Assembly: GCF_000011365.1 (NCBI RefSeq)
Contig: NC_004463.1
Span: 2,466,001 to 2,530,000, forward strand
DNA: 64,000 bases
From: Bradyrhizobium diazoefficiens USDA 110
GTDB taxonomy: Bacteria; Pseudomonadota; Alphaproteobacteria; Rhizobiales; Xanthobacteraceae
Direction of reading: 5' to 3'
Shown here: positions 18,720 through 27,318 of the stretch, piece after piece
How positions within the stretch are numbered: the first letter of the stretch is position 1
Layout of the letters: each line of letters starts with the position of its first letter
Made by a program: the position numbers and the translations under genes
Notes under the pieces: model-generated
Seen by the model: only the letters and a program-made list of their open reading frames with translations
Databases searched by the model: none
Told to the model about the DNA's origin: nothing

Positions 18720-20753
18720 CTAGGGGATGACTTCCACGGGAGCCATGAGGCCGGAGTCCTCATGCTCCAGAATGTGACAATGGAATACGAACTTGCCGAT
18801 CTGCTCTTCGGCATCGAAATTGATCACGATGAAAACACGCCCAGCCGCCTCGATCGGCATCGTGTCGTGCCAGATGTAAAGATCGTCCGCGCCTTTTGCG
18901 TTCTGCAGTTTCGCGGTGGGATTCGTAACGGTGGTCTGCGGGTCGATGCCGTACCGGCTTAGGTCTTTGTCCGTCGCGATACGGAACTTCGATTGATGAA
19001 TGTGGAAATTATGCAGTTCACCGGTGGGATTCGAAATCTCCCAAAGCTGACCATGTCCGGTGCTCAACGAGACACAGACATGCTTGGGCGATTTCGGGTT
19101 CGATCCAACGTCGCCCCCGTCCCAATTTACGCTGCCGTCGCCCTTGAGATAGCGTTCGAACGGAATCGGTCCTACTGTCGTGCCGGCCACAGCCCTGAAC
19201 ATCCCGATCGGGTGCACCCCGGTCAAATTGGGAGGAGCAACAAGCTCGGTGCGGATGCCCCAGCCGTCCACACGTTGAGTGAAAGTGATCCGTCGATGTT
19301 CGAGCTTCGTGGCGTCGAGATCTCGGACACAGCCCACAGGCAGGGCGGTCGCTGCAAGCGGATGAGTTTCCGAGGGCTGCTGCAGCGTCGTGACGGTTTG
19401 CGGGGCTAACCTCAATGAAAGCGTCCCTGGCGGCGGCCCGGACGGTTCGAGTACGATCTGCGCCAGTTGGACTTGTGGCCAATTATCGCCGGTCGATGGG
19501 TCGCTGCCCGTTTGAAGACCTTCGGTCTGCAGGACAAGCAGGCGCTTGTTGGGGTTATCGGCATCGTTACGAATATAGATCTCGGCCCGCCCGGCCGGCA
19601 TAAGCCGCAGTGCATCCGTTACCGGCGCGATTGGACTGGGCGACGCGGCTGACTTCGTCGTCGGAACTACCCCGTCGACGCTCAGCAACTCGTAGGAGAC
19701 CCTCACGCCTGGCGCTGCAGCGTCAAACAGCGAAAGTACGTAGCTGGCGGAAGCACTAGTATTGGCGATCCGCAACAGAAGATTTCGACCGCTATGTACA
19801 TCCCATGTAGGAAACCGATCGCCATTTACCGTGAACAACCAGATCTTTGACGCATCGCTTCCGCTGCAAAATCCCGGGCGGTCCGCCACCGCGGCCGACG
19901 TGCCCAGGCATAATGCGGGGTCTTCGATAGGCATCCAAGCCGCGGGCGATCCTGCCGCTTTGTCCGGCGTGGTACCTGAGACGATCTGGATGTCTCTCAG
20001 CAGCGCATGGATGACGTCGGTCTTCGCTCGCAGGGCGTCCGTGGTCGCATCATCGGGACCAACGACATTCGAATCCGGTCTGCCGATTGAGATCAGTCCA
20101 GACATTCCGCCGGCGAGTTGGGATGCGGACACGCCATGCAGGTGAGCGTGATACCAATAGAGGCCTGCCGGGTGCGGAATGATCCCACTCGGCAGGTCGA
20201 GTATACTGGCCGGAAGGGCCGTCGGGATCTTGATGTTGTAGTCGAGCGATTGGCCCCGACCAAGCTGCGCGAAAACATTGTCACCGTCCCCCTTCGCCGT
20301 CACAGCCGCGTTATTCGGCGTAACGATAAGGCCGTGGGTGTGGAGATTCGTCTGGTCCGACGCGCTCGACGCATTCTGACCGTGATGATGGGCGCCTAAG
20401 CGAATGCCCGCTGGCGCAAGCGCGTTCAAGAAGCGAACCTTGAAAAGATCTCCCGGACGAAGCTCGACGAGCGGACCGAGGTACGAGCCGTTATAGTTCT
20501 GCGTTTCGGCGATCTTGTACCCAGCCACCAATATCGGCCCAGTCGTGGCGGTCAGTTCGAGCGTCAACGTGGCCGGTCCGTCGGGCACCTGCCCTTCGCG
20601 GTCGACTCTGCAAAATTCACTTCGATTCTGCGGAGGAAAAACGCTGCATCTTTCGAGAGCCGGAGAAAGATTCTGCCCTCGGACCGAGGCTGCAGACAAA
20701 TTGAGAACGCCAAACAACAAAGAAGCATAGCAGAGCGATCTGAAAATACACAT
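18720..20753 (-). CDS. Secreted multicopper oxidase
   Basis: A 677-residue exported three-cupredoxin enzyme. All four copper motifs are visible: NLHTHGL, YWYHAHLHG, HNFHIHQSKF and FHCHILEHEDSGLM. So type 1 and trinuclear sites should be complete, with Met as the axial type 1 ligand. The start at 20753 gives a good signal peptide and has GAGGAAGGGG upstream; GTG 20771 is an alternative. It is longer than a typical CueO/laccase (about 500 residues), with extra loops in the middle domain. The substrate is not evident; no copper-resistance genes are adjacent. Confidence 0.9.
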   Translation of the reverse strand: MCIFRSLCYASLLFGVLNLSAASVRGQNLSPALERCSVFPPQNRSEFCRVDREGQVPDGPATLTLELTATTGPILVAGYKIAETQNYNGSYLGPLVELRPGDLFKVRFLNALAPAGIRLGAHHHGQNASSASDQTNLHTHGLIVTPNNAAVTAKGDGDNVFAQLGRGQSLDYNIKIPTALPASILDLPSGIIPHPAGLYWYHAHLHGVSASQLAGGMSGLISIGRPDSNVVGPDDATTDALRAKTDVIHALLRDIQIVSGTTPDKAAGSPAAWMPIEDPALCLGTSAAVADRPGFCSGSDASKIWLFTVNGDRFPTWDVHSGRNLLLRIANTSASASYVLSLFDAAAPGVRVSYELLSVDGVVPTTKSAASPSPIAPVTDALRLMPAGRAEIYIRNDADNPNKRLLVLQTEGLQTGSDPSTGDNWPQVQLAQIVLEPSGPPPGTLSLRLAPQTVTTLQQPSETHPLAATALPVGCVRDLDATKLEHRRITFTQRVDGWGIRTELVAPPNLTGVHPIGMFRAVAGTTVGPIPFERYLKGDGSVNWDGGDVGSNPKSPKHVCVSLSTGHGQLWEISNPTGELHNFHIHQSKFRIATDKDLSRYGIDPQTTVTNPTAKLQNAKGADDLYIWHDTMPIEAAGRVFIVINFDAEEQIGKFVFHCHILEHEDSGLMAPVEVIP

Positions 20754-20947
20754 TGGCCCCTTCCTCGGCACGGCTCCTAATCTCCCGAACGACTTTCTGT
20801 ACGAGCGCAGTTCGATCCTCTTTCAAATATCGTCGCTGTCCGAGCCTTGTTTCGACCGACCGATCCCGCGCGCTTACGACTACTGTATCGACGGACCACG
20901 TGGCTCGGCCTGATGGCCTCGGACATGGTCCGAAAAGGACGGTTCGT

Positions 20948-22603
20948 TCATTTGAAAGGAGACGATAGTCGATTGTCGAATACCGATACCGACGGAATAT
21001 CTTTGAGGAGGCCTTTGACGGCGGAGGCATCGATCGTCATCATCTTCACCTTGTCCTGCGGTGCCACGCTGGCCTTTGGCACGACATCCAGTTTGAAAGT
21101 ACCCTCTCCGATGGGCTTGAGATCGCATTTGAAGTTGTTGCAGTTGTTTCCGAGTGCGGATTCGATATCCGCTGCAGGCCGCTCCGTTTTTAGTATGAAT
21201 GTTCCGCCTGCAGGCGCAGACGGGATCGTGTCGATCCCTGATGCCCCACCATTCGTGCCGACGGAGGAGGTTGCACCCGTTGCAGCGGTGCTGGACGCGG
21301 TCTGACGGACGAGCTCCAACCGCGGCAACTTCGTGCCGGTGCGAACGTCGACTGTGGTCGGCGCTCCAGTCGTCAAACGACTTTCGAGCTGCGTGACCGA
21401 CTCGTTGGGAAATTCTTGCCGCAGTAAAGCCATGGCGGCCGCAACATGCGGAGCCGCCATCGAGGTACCGGTCTTCATGCCGTAGGTCGAGCCAGGAAGG
21501 CTGGAGATGATGTCCGTACCGGGCGCCGCCATGTGCACCATCGAGGCGACGTTCGAGTAGGTGACGTCGAGAGACCCGTCCTTTTTTGTCGCGGCAACCG
21601 ATACGGTGGACGATATGCAGGCTGGCTCCGCGACTCCATCTGGAAAATGTTGGTTACCCGCTGAAACTACGGTCGGAATGCCTTTAGCCCTCAAGCGCTC
21701 TATGATCTCGGTCAACGCGGAGCGTTTATCGCACGGGGCATCAAAGTATCCGCTCCCCAAGCTCATGTTGACGGCGGCGACCTTGAACTCCGTGCGATGT
21801 TTGAAAACGTACTCCAACGCCCTCAGTTGATCGGACGTGAAGCTCCTTATGCACTTGCCCACAGCGCCACAGACACTCTGATCTTCAAAGAGAGAGTAAA
21901 CCTGGATCAAAAGCAACTTAGCGGCAGGGGCGACGCCGCCAAACTGCTTAGCCGAGAAATTCATGTTGTGGCCGGCGATGATCCCGGCAACGTGAGTTCC
22001 ATGTTCACATCCAGCGACGTCTCTCGGACACTGTCCGGCCGAGCCGGCCACCGTGCCAACGTCAAATCCCCCTATGCAAAGGGATTTCACCTGAAAGACG
22101 TTCGAATGGTCCGTGGAGAAGCAAGCTTCGGCCACGATGGCACCGGATAGCGCCGGATGATCGGTTTGAGCGCCCGTGTCCAGGACGGCCACAGACTCGT
22201 TTGTCCCGCTGAATCCCAAGCTATGCATCTTGTCTCCACCGATGAATGGAACGGAGTCCATCAATGTGGGTGGCATGGGGATGTCGCGCGTCACGAGAAC
22301 TATGTTCGGATCCTCGCGCAGCCGCATCAAAGCGGCCGCCGAAATCTCAGCCGCAGCAACGGGAAGCGCCCCGATCGGTTTCACGTTCTTGGCCGTGTCG
22401 GACAACGCGCCGGCAACGTAGTCGCTCGCGCTCGCGAAAGACGCCCCACCGTTGATTTGCTCGGGATCCGGACGTGTCACGATGAGCACGCGAACCAACG
22501 GAGCCGAGTTGAGCTCGGCACGGACCCCACTTTCGATCTTCTCCTGGCAAACGGCGCTTGTCGGCAATAAAAACCCAACAAAAAGTAATGCGACGGCTTT
22601 CAT
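20948..22603 (-). CDS. Secreted subtilisin-like serine protease (S8)
   Basis: A 551-residue protease with signal peptide (ALLFVGFLLPTSAVC). The catalytic triad motifs are all present: Asp in VAVLDTGAQTDHPAL, His in HGTHVAGIIAG, and Ser in GTSMAAPHVAAAMALL. About 130 extra residues follow the catalytic domain, ending in a basic/beta region. ATG at 22603 with GAGGG upstream is preferred to the TTG codon just before it. It heads the minus-strand operon with the copper and heme proteins, 194 bp upstream of the oxidase. It is transposon cargo. Confidence 0.9.
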   Translation of the reverse strand: MKAVALLFVGFLLPTSAVCQEKIESGVRAELNSAPLVRVLIVTRPDPEQINGGASFASASDYVAGALSDTAKNVKPIGALPVAAAEISAAALMRLREDPNIVLVTRDIPMPPTLMDSVPFIGGDKMHSLGFSGTNESVAVLDTGAQTDHPALSGAIVAEACFSTDHSNVFQVKSLCIGGFDVGTVAGSAGQCPRDVAGCEHGTHVAGIIAGHNMNFSAKQFGGVAPAAKLLLIQVYSLFEDQSVCGAVGKCIRSFTSDQLRALEYVFKHRTEFKVAAVNMSLGSGYFDAPCDKRSALTEIIERLRAKGIPTVVSAGNQHFPDGVAEPACISSTVSVAATKKDGSLDVTYSNVASMVHMAAPGTDIISSLPGSTYGMKTGTSMAAPHVAAAMALLRQEFPNESVTQLESRLTTGAPTTVDVRTGTKLPRLELVRQTASSTAATGATSSVGTNGGASGIDTIPSAPAGGTFILKTERPAADIESALGNNCNNFKCDLKPIGEGTFKLDVVPKASVAPQDKVKMMTIDASAVKGLLKDIPSVSVFDNRLSSPFK

Positions 22604-22926
22604 CAATCAGCCCTCACGTAAAAGAAGCAATAAATGTTCTAAGACACCAAAGATAGATTTAACCTTTGGTTGTATCAGAATGCAAGTCCCATCGTGCATC
22701 TGGATGCAACATCCTCGATGGTCGACGCCCCTCCAGTTCGCGAAACTGCTGATCTCACGTAACATCGGCAGTAGAAAGAGTGTGCCCTCTTTCCCGACGC
22801 CGCGGGTGCACGAAAATCGCCGAAAAACAAGGATCCCCGAACGGCCCAGCCGGAATTTATGGCCATCGCCGTGGACTCCTGATTTCTGCCCGTCTAGCCA
22901 TGAGTCTCGACCGATTTGGAGGCGGC
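22604..22926. other. Gap upstream of the protease gene, containing most of repeat copy B
   Basis: No gene is supported. The promoter for the protease-oxidase operon should lie here. Repeat copy B begins at 22786 and runs into the end of the next minus-strand gene. Confidence 0.5.
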
Positions 22927-22933
22927 TCAGGGG
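22786..22933 (+). repeat. 148-bp diverged direct repeat, copy B
   Basis: Counterpart of 14839-14986, same orientation, 7.9 kb away. It overlaps the last 7 bp of the DUF4238 gene. The block between the copies is exactly the lipoprotein-to-protease cargo. Confidence 0.65.
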
Positions 22934-23991
22934 CGCCTCGAAGCGGGCGCGTGTCTTTGCCTTCGCCGGTCGCGCAACATCTCCATGAGCCTCGGCGGCC
23001 GGTCGGTCGATATCAGCTTGTCGACGAATTCCACCTCCGAATGGTCGAGCCCGTAGACGTACTTCACGGCCTGTTTGGCGACCTGAGAGTTGACCTCGAG
23101 CGCCAGTTCCTTGGGCGGCCAGTCCTTGAACTTCCTCTCGGTTTCTTCGGTGTTGGTCGCGACGAACAGGCGGTGGGGACCGATGGGGAGGGTCAGGTAG
23201 CATTCGGCTTCGCTAAACGTCTTCGACATGAAGAGTGGCCTGTCGGACGTGAGAAACGGCGGCGCATCGTCCGGCGTCACCACGACGCACCACCGCATCG
23301 CGTTGAGTAATTGCCCGATCCCTTCGTGATGCGTCAATTCCGGCAGACCGTTCATGACCCATCGCCCGATGTATTCGGGATCCCTCTTTTCGATGAACTC
23401 CTCGATCGTCTCGGGATCGTCCGGCTTGCGGTTGGCGGCATATTTCTCCCTCAAGCTCGGAAGATCAAGTTTCCATTGATCTTCCTCGATCTGCGCGAGG
23501 GCGGCCACGTCCTCCGGCATCCGCATCATGAGCGACATCAGAAAAAGCGACCAGGCCGACCGCCTCTCGGCATCGTTCCGGACCTTCTCGACGCCGGCCT
23601 CGATGACGTCCAAAGCTTTCGCCGCGAAGTTGTCGACCGGACTCATGAACTTGTCCTCGACCTGCTGCGCGATCGATTTGGGAACGCCGGGCTTTTCGTA
23701 GAGCCGGTCCTTGAAGGCGGTCTGGATCGGATAGACGCGCTGCCGATGGATGTTCTTGTGGGGGCGGCTGAATTCGCAGATTTTGTCGTCGTCTCCGGCC
23801 CACCGCCTCAAATAGAACTGCGGAATATAATGGTGTCGGGTGGACTGCTGGGCCGCACCGCGCAACCAGATCATATTGGGGCACGCCGCTTCCGTCTCCG
23901 CGGTGCAAGGCCGGATGTACGGATGGCCGCAGAAGCCACACACCATGGCCCGCGGCGGCGAGGCCGGCGGCATGGCATCATCGTCGCTCAT
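22927..23991 (-). CDS. DUF4238 protein with N-terminal zinc-ribbon-like segment
   Basis: A 354-residue protein. Residues about 15-40 carry MVCGFCGHPYIRPC and a further ACPN, a probable zinc site. Then comes RHHYIPQFYLRRW, the hallmark of DUF4238, and a helical domain (WSLFLMSLMMRMP). The C-terminal LTLPIGPHRLF and later residues match the family end. It overlaps the upstream minus-strand gene by 14 bp, so the pair is co-translated. Biochemical function of DUF4238 is unknown; it recurs in accessory regions. The start at 23991 is favoured over longer in-frame codons that run deep into the upstream gene. Confidence 0.75.
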   Translation of the reverse strand: MSDDDAMPPASPPRAMVCGFCGHPYIRPCTAETEAACPNMIWLRGAAQQSTRHHYIPQFYLRRWAGDDDKICEFSRPHKNIHRQRVYPIQTAFKDRLYEKPGVPKSIAQQVEDKFMSPVDNFAAKALDVIEAGVEKVRNDAERRSAWSLFLMSLMMRMPEDVAALAQIEEDQWKLDLPSLREKYAANRKPDDPETIEEFIEKRDPEYIGRWVMNGLPELTHHEGIGQLLNAMRWCVVVTPDDAPPFLTSDRPLFMSKTFSEAECYLTLPIGPHRLFVATNTEETERKFKDWPPKELALEVNSQVAKQAVKYVYGLDHSEVEFVDKLISTDRPPRLMEMLRDRRRQRHAPASRRP

Positions 23992-24709
23992 TTGCGTAGG
24001 CAATCGTTTGCAATGCTTTGTTCGCGTCGCCTCTCCCCTGGTAGAGGCCAAGCAAGTCTCCTTCGTCCTCGACGGTTTCGATGCGAAAAAGCGTCCAGCG
24101 TTTATCCTTGCCCTGCACGATACGGAAAGTACGACCATTGCGACGGCAATAAAAGGCGGCGGAGCCGCCGATCGGAGTCCAGCCACAATCGGCTCCGGAA
24201 AGGAAGCGCTGTTCGAGCTTTACCCGCTCATCCTCTTTCAGCTTGCGATATCGCTCCTCCTGCTCTCGCCGGAGCCTCTCGTCCTCCCGCTCCAGATGCT
24301 CTTGAAGCGCCCCGATGATTGCGCGCATCTCGGTGCCCTGCGCCTTCTCGGCGAGATACAGCGCCAGGCAACCCTCCCTGAGGTCTTCGTTGGGATAGCT
24401 CGTGTGGGGCTCCTCCCAGATCGCGCGTAACCGCTGCTCCACGTCTGTCTTGGTCAACTGCGGACCGGGCAAGCGATTGAGACAGGCGAGCAGGTCTTCC
24501 GTGGGGATCCAGCACGGAGCAGCAGCCTGAGCCACCTCTTCCCGTCCAGCTTCCCACTTACCCCACACCGAGCCGGCCCGATCGACAGCGTTCACGATAT
24601 CCCGCGCAAGTTTGTGCACGCTATGAGGATCGCGCAAATGCCGTAGCGACGGGCTCCTCACGTAGTCGAAGAGAAGCGAGGCCACGGCATACTGGCGGTC
24701 GGAGTTCAT
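23978..24709 (-). CDS. Hypothetical protein, first gene of the DUF4238 pair
   Basis: A 243-residue protein not matching a family I know. The N-terminal 120 residues are helical. A strongly charged coiled coil (REQEERYRKLKEDERVK, about 145-170) follows. The C-terminal domain, CGWTPIGGSAAFYCRRNGR then KDKRWTLFRIE, is beta-rich and ends GRGDANKALQTIAYANE. GGAGGGG lies 6 bp before ATG 24709. The DUF4238 start is within its last codons. The tight coupling suggests a two-protein unit, possibly protective cargo of the transposon; this is inference. Confidence 0.65.
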   Translation of the reverse strand: MNSDRQYAVASLLFDYVRSPSLRHLRDPHSVHKLARDIVNAVDRAGSVWGKWEAGREEVAQAAAPCWIPTEDLLACLNRLPGPQLTKTDVEQRLRAIWEEPHTSYPNEDLREGCLALYLAEKAQGTEMRAIIGALQEHLEREDERLRREQEERYRKLKEDERVKLEQRFLSGADCGWTPIGGSAAFYCRRNGRTFRIVQGKDKRWTLFRIETVEDEGDLLGLYQGRGDANKALQTIAYANERR

Positions 24710-24835
24710 GCGCGGCCCCTCCGGTTCGTGCGCTCGACATCCTAGCAACTTGGGATGGTGGCCGACCAGAGCCTGCACGCCAAGGATTCGACGACCGGAT
24801 CACCCGCGATGCCCGTCTCAGGGCTTCGGCCGGCT

Positions 24836-25441
24836 TCAAACGCGATTGGAGAACCGGGTGAAGGCCGTCAGTCGCCGCACGCCCGGCTCGACGTCGCGCC
24901 CGTAGATCTCGGTCTTCAGGAACGCGATCTCGTCTTCCAGGGCGGTCTCGTCGACGTCTATGAACCAGCTTTTCGGTCTCCCGTCGCTGCCGTCGTTCCA
25001 GCGATAGCCGCGGCGCTTCAGCGAATCCTTGAGGTCGAATGCGCTCTGCTCTGCCCAGACCCGCAGCGTCGCCTTGCGCGCGGTCTCCAGCAGGAGCGCC
25101 AGCGCCGGCGAGCCGGTCGTCGGCAATTCGAAATCCAACACCTCCAGCAGGGCATGACAATCGTCGACGGCTCTGTGCGCCTGGTGGAAGAAGCCCGCGC
25201 CGTTGAGCAGATAGCCGAGTTGCGCACCGGCGAAGCCGTGTTTGCGCCAGTCGATCTCACTCATGCTGCAGCCCCATGCCTTGTGCTCGAACAAGGGCCA
25301 GTAGCGTTCGGCAAACTTTCTATCGAAGCCGCTGTTGTGAGCTATGACGATGACCGCGCCTTCGACGAAGGCCGTGATGGCCGCGTCATGGAATCTGTGA
25401 CCGGTTACCATCTCGTCGGTGATGCCCGTGAGTGCCGTCAC
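24836..25441 (-). pseudogene. DEDDh 3'-5' exonuclease lacking its N-terminus
   Basis: 201 residues similar to DnaQ-type exonucleases. Exo II is seen as AHNSGFDRKFAERYW and Exo III as HRAVDDCHALLEVL, but the Exo I DxE strand (usually VxDxETTG) is missing. The frame stays open upstream to about 25561 without a recognisable Exo I and then hits a stop. Without Exo I a metal-binding pair is lost, so activity is unlikely. The broken end faces the hypothetical-tniB-tniQ block, and the gap 25442-25712 shows nothing else. Confidence 0.65.
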
Positions 25442-25712
25442 CTCAGCCGAGATAGGGCCGCTCGGCTCTCCGGCCGACGTTCCTTCGTCATCAGCATCGA
25501 AATTGCTCCTGCCGGACGAATCCTTCCGCCCTTCTGCTCGTTCCGGGGCGGTTAGCGCGGGTCAGGGATTCCGAATTGGCAGAGCGTGGATTTGTCCACG
25601 TGTTCCCTTGCGCGCGCGATGGACAGAGGTCCATCATTCAAGAAGCCTGCGGATCGCGAACTCCAAGCCTCCTGTTGTGGGTAGCCATCCGACCTGATGT
25701 AAAGATGTACCT

Positions 25713-26426
25713 ATGGCGACGCCCCGTACTCGTGATGCTATTCTGTCGGCATACTTCGGATCGATGGCAGCTTCTATCTGGAAGCTACTGCCATCGATCG
25801 ATGTCGAGGCCAGCAGGCAGAACTACACGTTCATGGACATGGACGTGTTCAATGATTTGATCCGGCAGAATCCGGAGCGAGCGCAGGCGATCTATTGGCG
25901 CGAGATGACCTTGCGGATTCATCTTGCCTGTTGCGCATCCTTATTGCGACACGCCGACTGGCTGGACACGCTGCTGCTCGCAATAGAACACGAAAATTTT
26001 TTCGGCACTTTGGCGGCCTGCCGTGGCCTCCTCGAATCCGCGGCCGATACGTTCTATTCGCTGGGCGCGGTACCAAAGACGCTTGCGCCGAACCTGGCTC
26101 TAATCCGGGCACGAATTAAGGAAAAGCCAACCGATACGATCTTCCTTTCGAAGGAATTGGAGGACGCGCTGATCCATTTTTCGCATGGACGCAAACTGCG
26201 ACGTAACGAAGCCGCGGAACCGGTGCACGCCGCGAAGCAGATGCGCGAGTATCTGGATAGTCTGAAGCGTGGAGGCGTTTCCGACGTCCATGACTATTAC
26301 AGCGAGCTCTGCTCGATCGCTCATCCGTCGGCGGAGACAGTTAGCCATCATGTCCATCAGAGGCAAGATCTGGTCGGCTTTCAACGACATTCGCATTTTC
26401 AACGATCGGCTTCTCGATGCCCATGA
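25713..26426 (+). CDS. Hypothetical helical protein, DUF5677/HEPN-like, upstream of tniB
   Basis: A 237-residue all-helical protein. The core LLAIEHENFFGTLAACRGLLESAADTFY-type segment (about 85-115) and the late YYSELCSIAHPSAE (about 195-208) resemble DUF5677 and HEPN-like helical proteins, where a conserved His near the C-terminus is typical. No transposase motif is present. Its 3' end overlaps tniB by 77 bp in another frame, so the last 25 residues may be poorly conserved. It occupies the place where tniA stands in Tn5053. Whether it has a transposition or protective role is open. Confidence 0.55.
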   Translation: MATPRTRDAILSAYFGSMAASIWKLLPSIDVEASRQNYTFMDMDVFNDLIRQNPERAQAIYWREMTLRIHLACCASLLRHADWLDTLLLAIEHENFFGTLAACRGLLESAADTFYSLGAVPKTLAPNLALIRARIKEKPTDTIFLSKELEDALIHFSHGRKLRRNEAAEPVHAAKQMREYLDSLKRGGVSDVHDYYSELCSIAHPSAETVSHHVHQRQDLVGFQRHSHFQRSASRCP

Positions 26427-27318
26427 TATATTCGATGACCTCAGGCAGGTCACGCGCGAGTCGCCTCAAGAGCCGAAACGCTGCGCCACGATATTCGCCC
26501 CGACGCATAGCGGCAAGAGCATGTGCGTCAAGACGTATCTTGAGACGCGCGTCGTAGACGAGGCGATCAAGCGCGGACTGTTTCCAAAGGACATGAAACG
26601 CAACGAGATCGCGAGCAAGCAGCGCATCGTCATCTACATCACCTTGGAGGGAGTGACGACGATCAAGAATCTCGCCGAGGAAATTCTTCGCGCCCTGAAC
26701 GTCGAAGCGGAAGGCAATACCCAGCAACTCCTCAAGCTTTGCTACGATCATATCGTAGCGCTGGGAGTGGAATTGATTATCGTCGACGAAGTCCAACATC
26801 TCAGACCGACGAAGCAGCGCAGCAAGTATGCCGAGAAGAACGAAAACGACGCGGGTATCGCGAACACTCTCAAGGTCATGCTGATCCGCGGCGTGTGCCC
26901 GATGGTCTTCATCGGGGTGACGGAAGCCCGTACCCTGTTGTTCGGCGACGACCAACTCGACGGCCGGGTTTTGGAGGAAATATCGTTCGATCGACTGGAC
27001 TATGGCGTGGCCGCTCAGCGGGAGATGTTCATCGAGTATCTCGGCATGCTCGGCCTGAAGTTGAAGGAGCATGGCTTGTTCGAAGAAGAATCTAATCTTC
27101 TCGATGGCGACATCCCCGAGTGTCTCCACGTCGTGTCCGGAGGACGCGTTGGCTATGTCTCGCGCATTGTGGAGCAGGCGGCAGTCATCGCTGCGAAGGC
27201 CGGTAGTCCTTGTGTATTGCGCTCGCACCTTGAGGCGGCCGTCGACAAGTGGGCGATTCCGCGGCTAATCGACTACAATCCCTTCCCGACCGGCGTGCGG
27301 AAGGCCGAGCTGAAATGA
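26350..27318 (+). CDS. tniB: TniB-type AAA+ ATPase, transposition regulator
   Basis: A 322-residue AAA+ ATPase. Walker A is APTHSGKS with Lys56; Walker B is LIIVDEVQHL with Asp146-Glu147; and a sensor-like FIGVTEAR follows. This matches TniB/TnsC proteins, which form filaments on target DNA and link TniQ to the transposase. The start at 26350 has GGAG upstream. Its stop overlaps the tniQ start (ATGA), so the two are translationally coupled. Length is close to Tn5053 TniB (about 300). No transposase partner is encoded in the element. Confidence 0.9.
   Translation: MSIRGKIWSAFNDIRIFNDRLLDAHDIFDDLRQVTRESPQEPKRCATIFAPTHSGKSMCVKTYLETRVVDEAIKRGLFPKDMKRNEIASKQRIVIYITLEGVTTIKNLAEEILRALNVEAEGNTQQLLKLCYDHIVALGVELIIVDEVQHLRPTKQRSKYAEKNENDAGIANTLKVMLIRGVCPMVFIGVTEARTLLFGDDQLDGRVLEEISFDRLDYGVAAQREMFIEYLGMLGLKLKEHGLFEEESNLLDGDIPECLHVVSGGRVGYVSRIVEQAAVIAAKAGSPCVLRSHLEAAVDKWAIPRLIDYNPFPTGVRKAELK

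Noticed and set aside
23992..24186. Longer DUF4238 protein starting at 24186
   Set aside because: The extra residues are antisense-like coding inside the upstream gene and have no family match.
24755..25555. Long plus-strand frame that might be a transposase
   Set aside because: It is the antisense of the exonuclease remnant, with no DDE motif and low-complexity Arg/Ala content.
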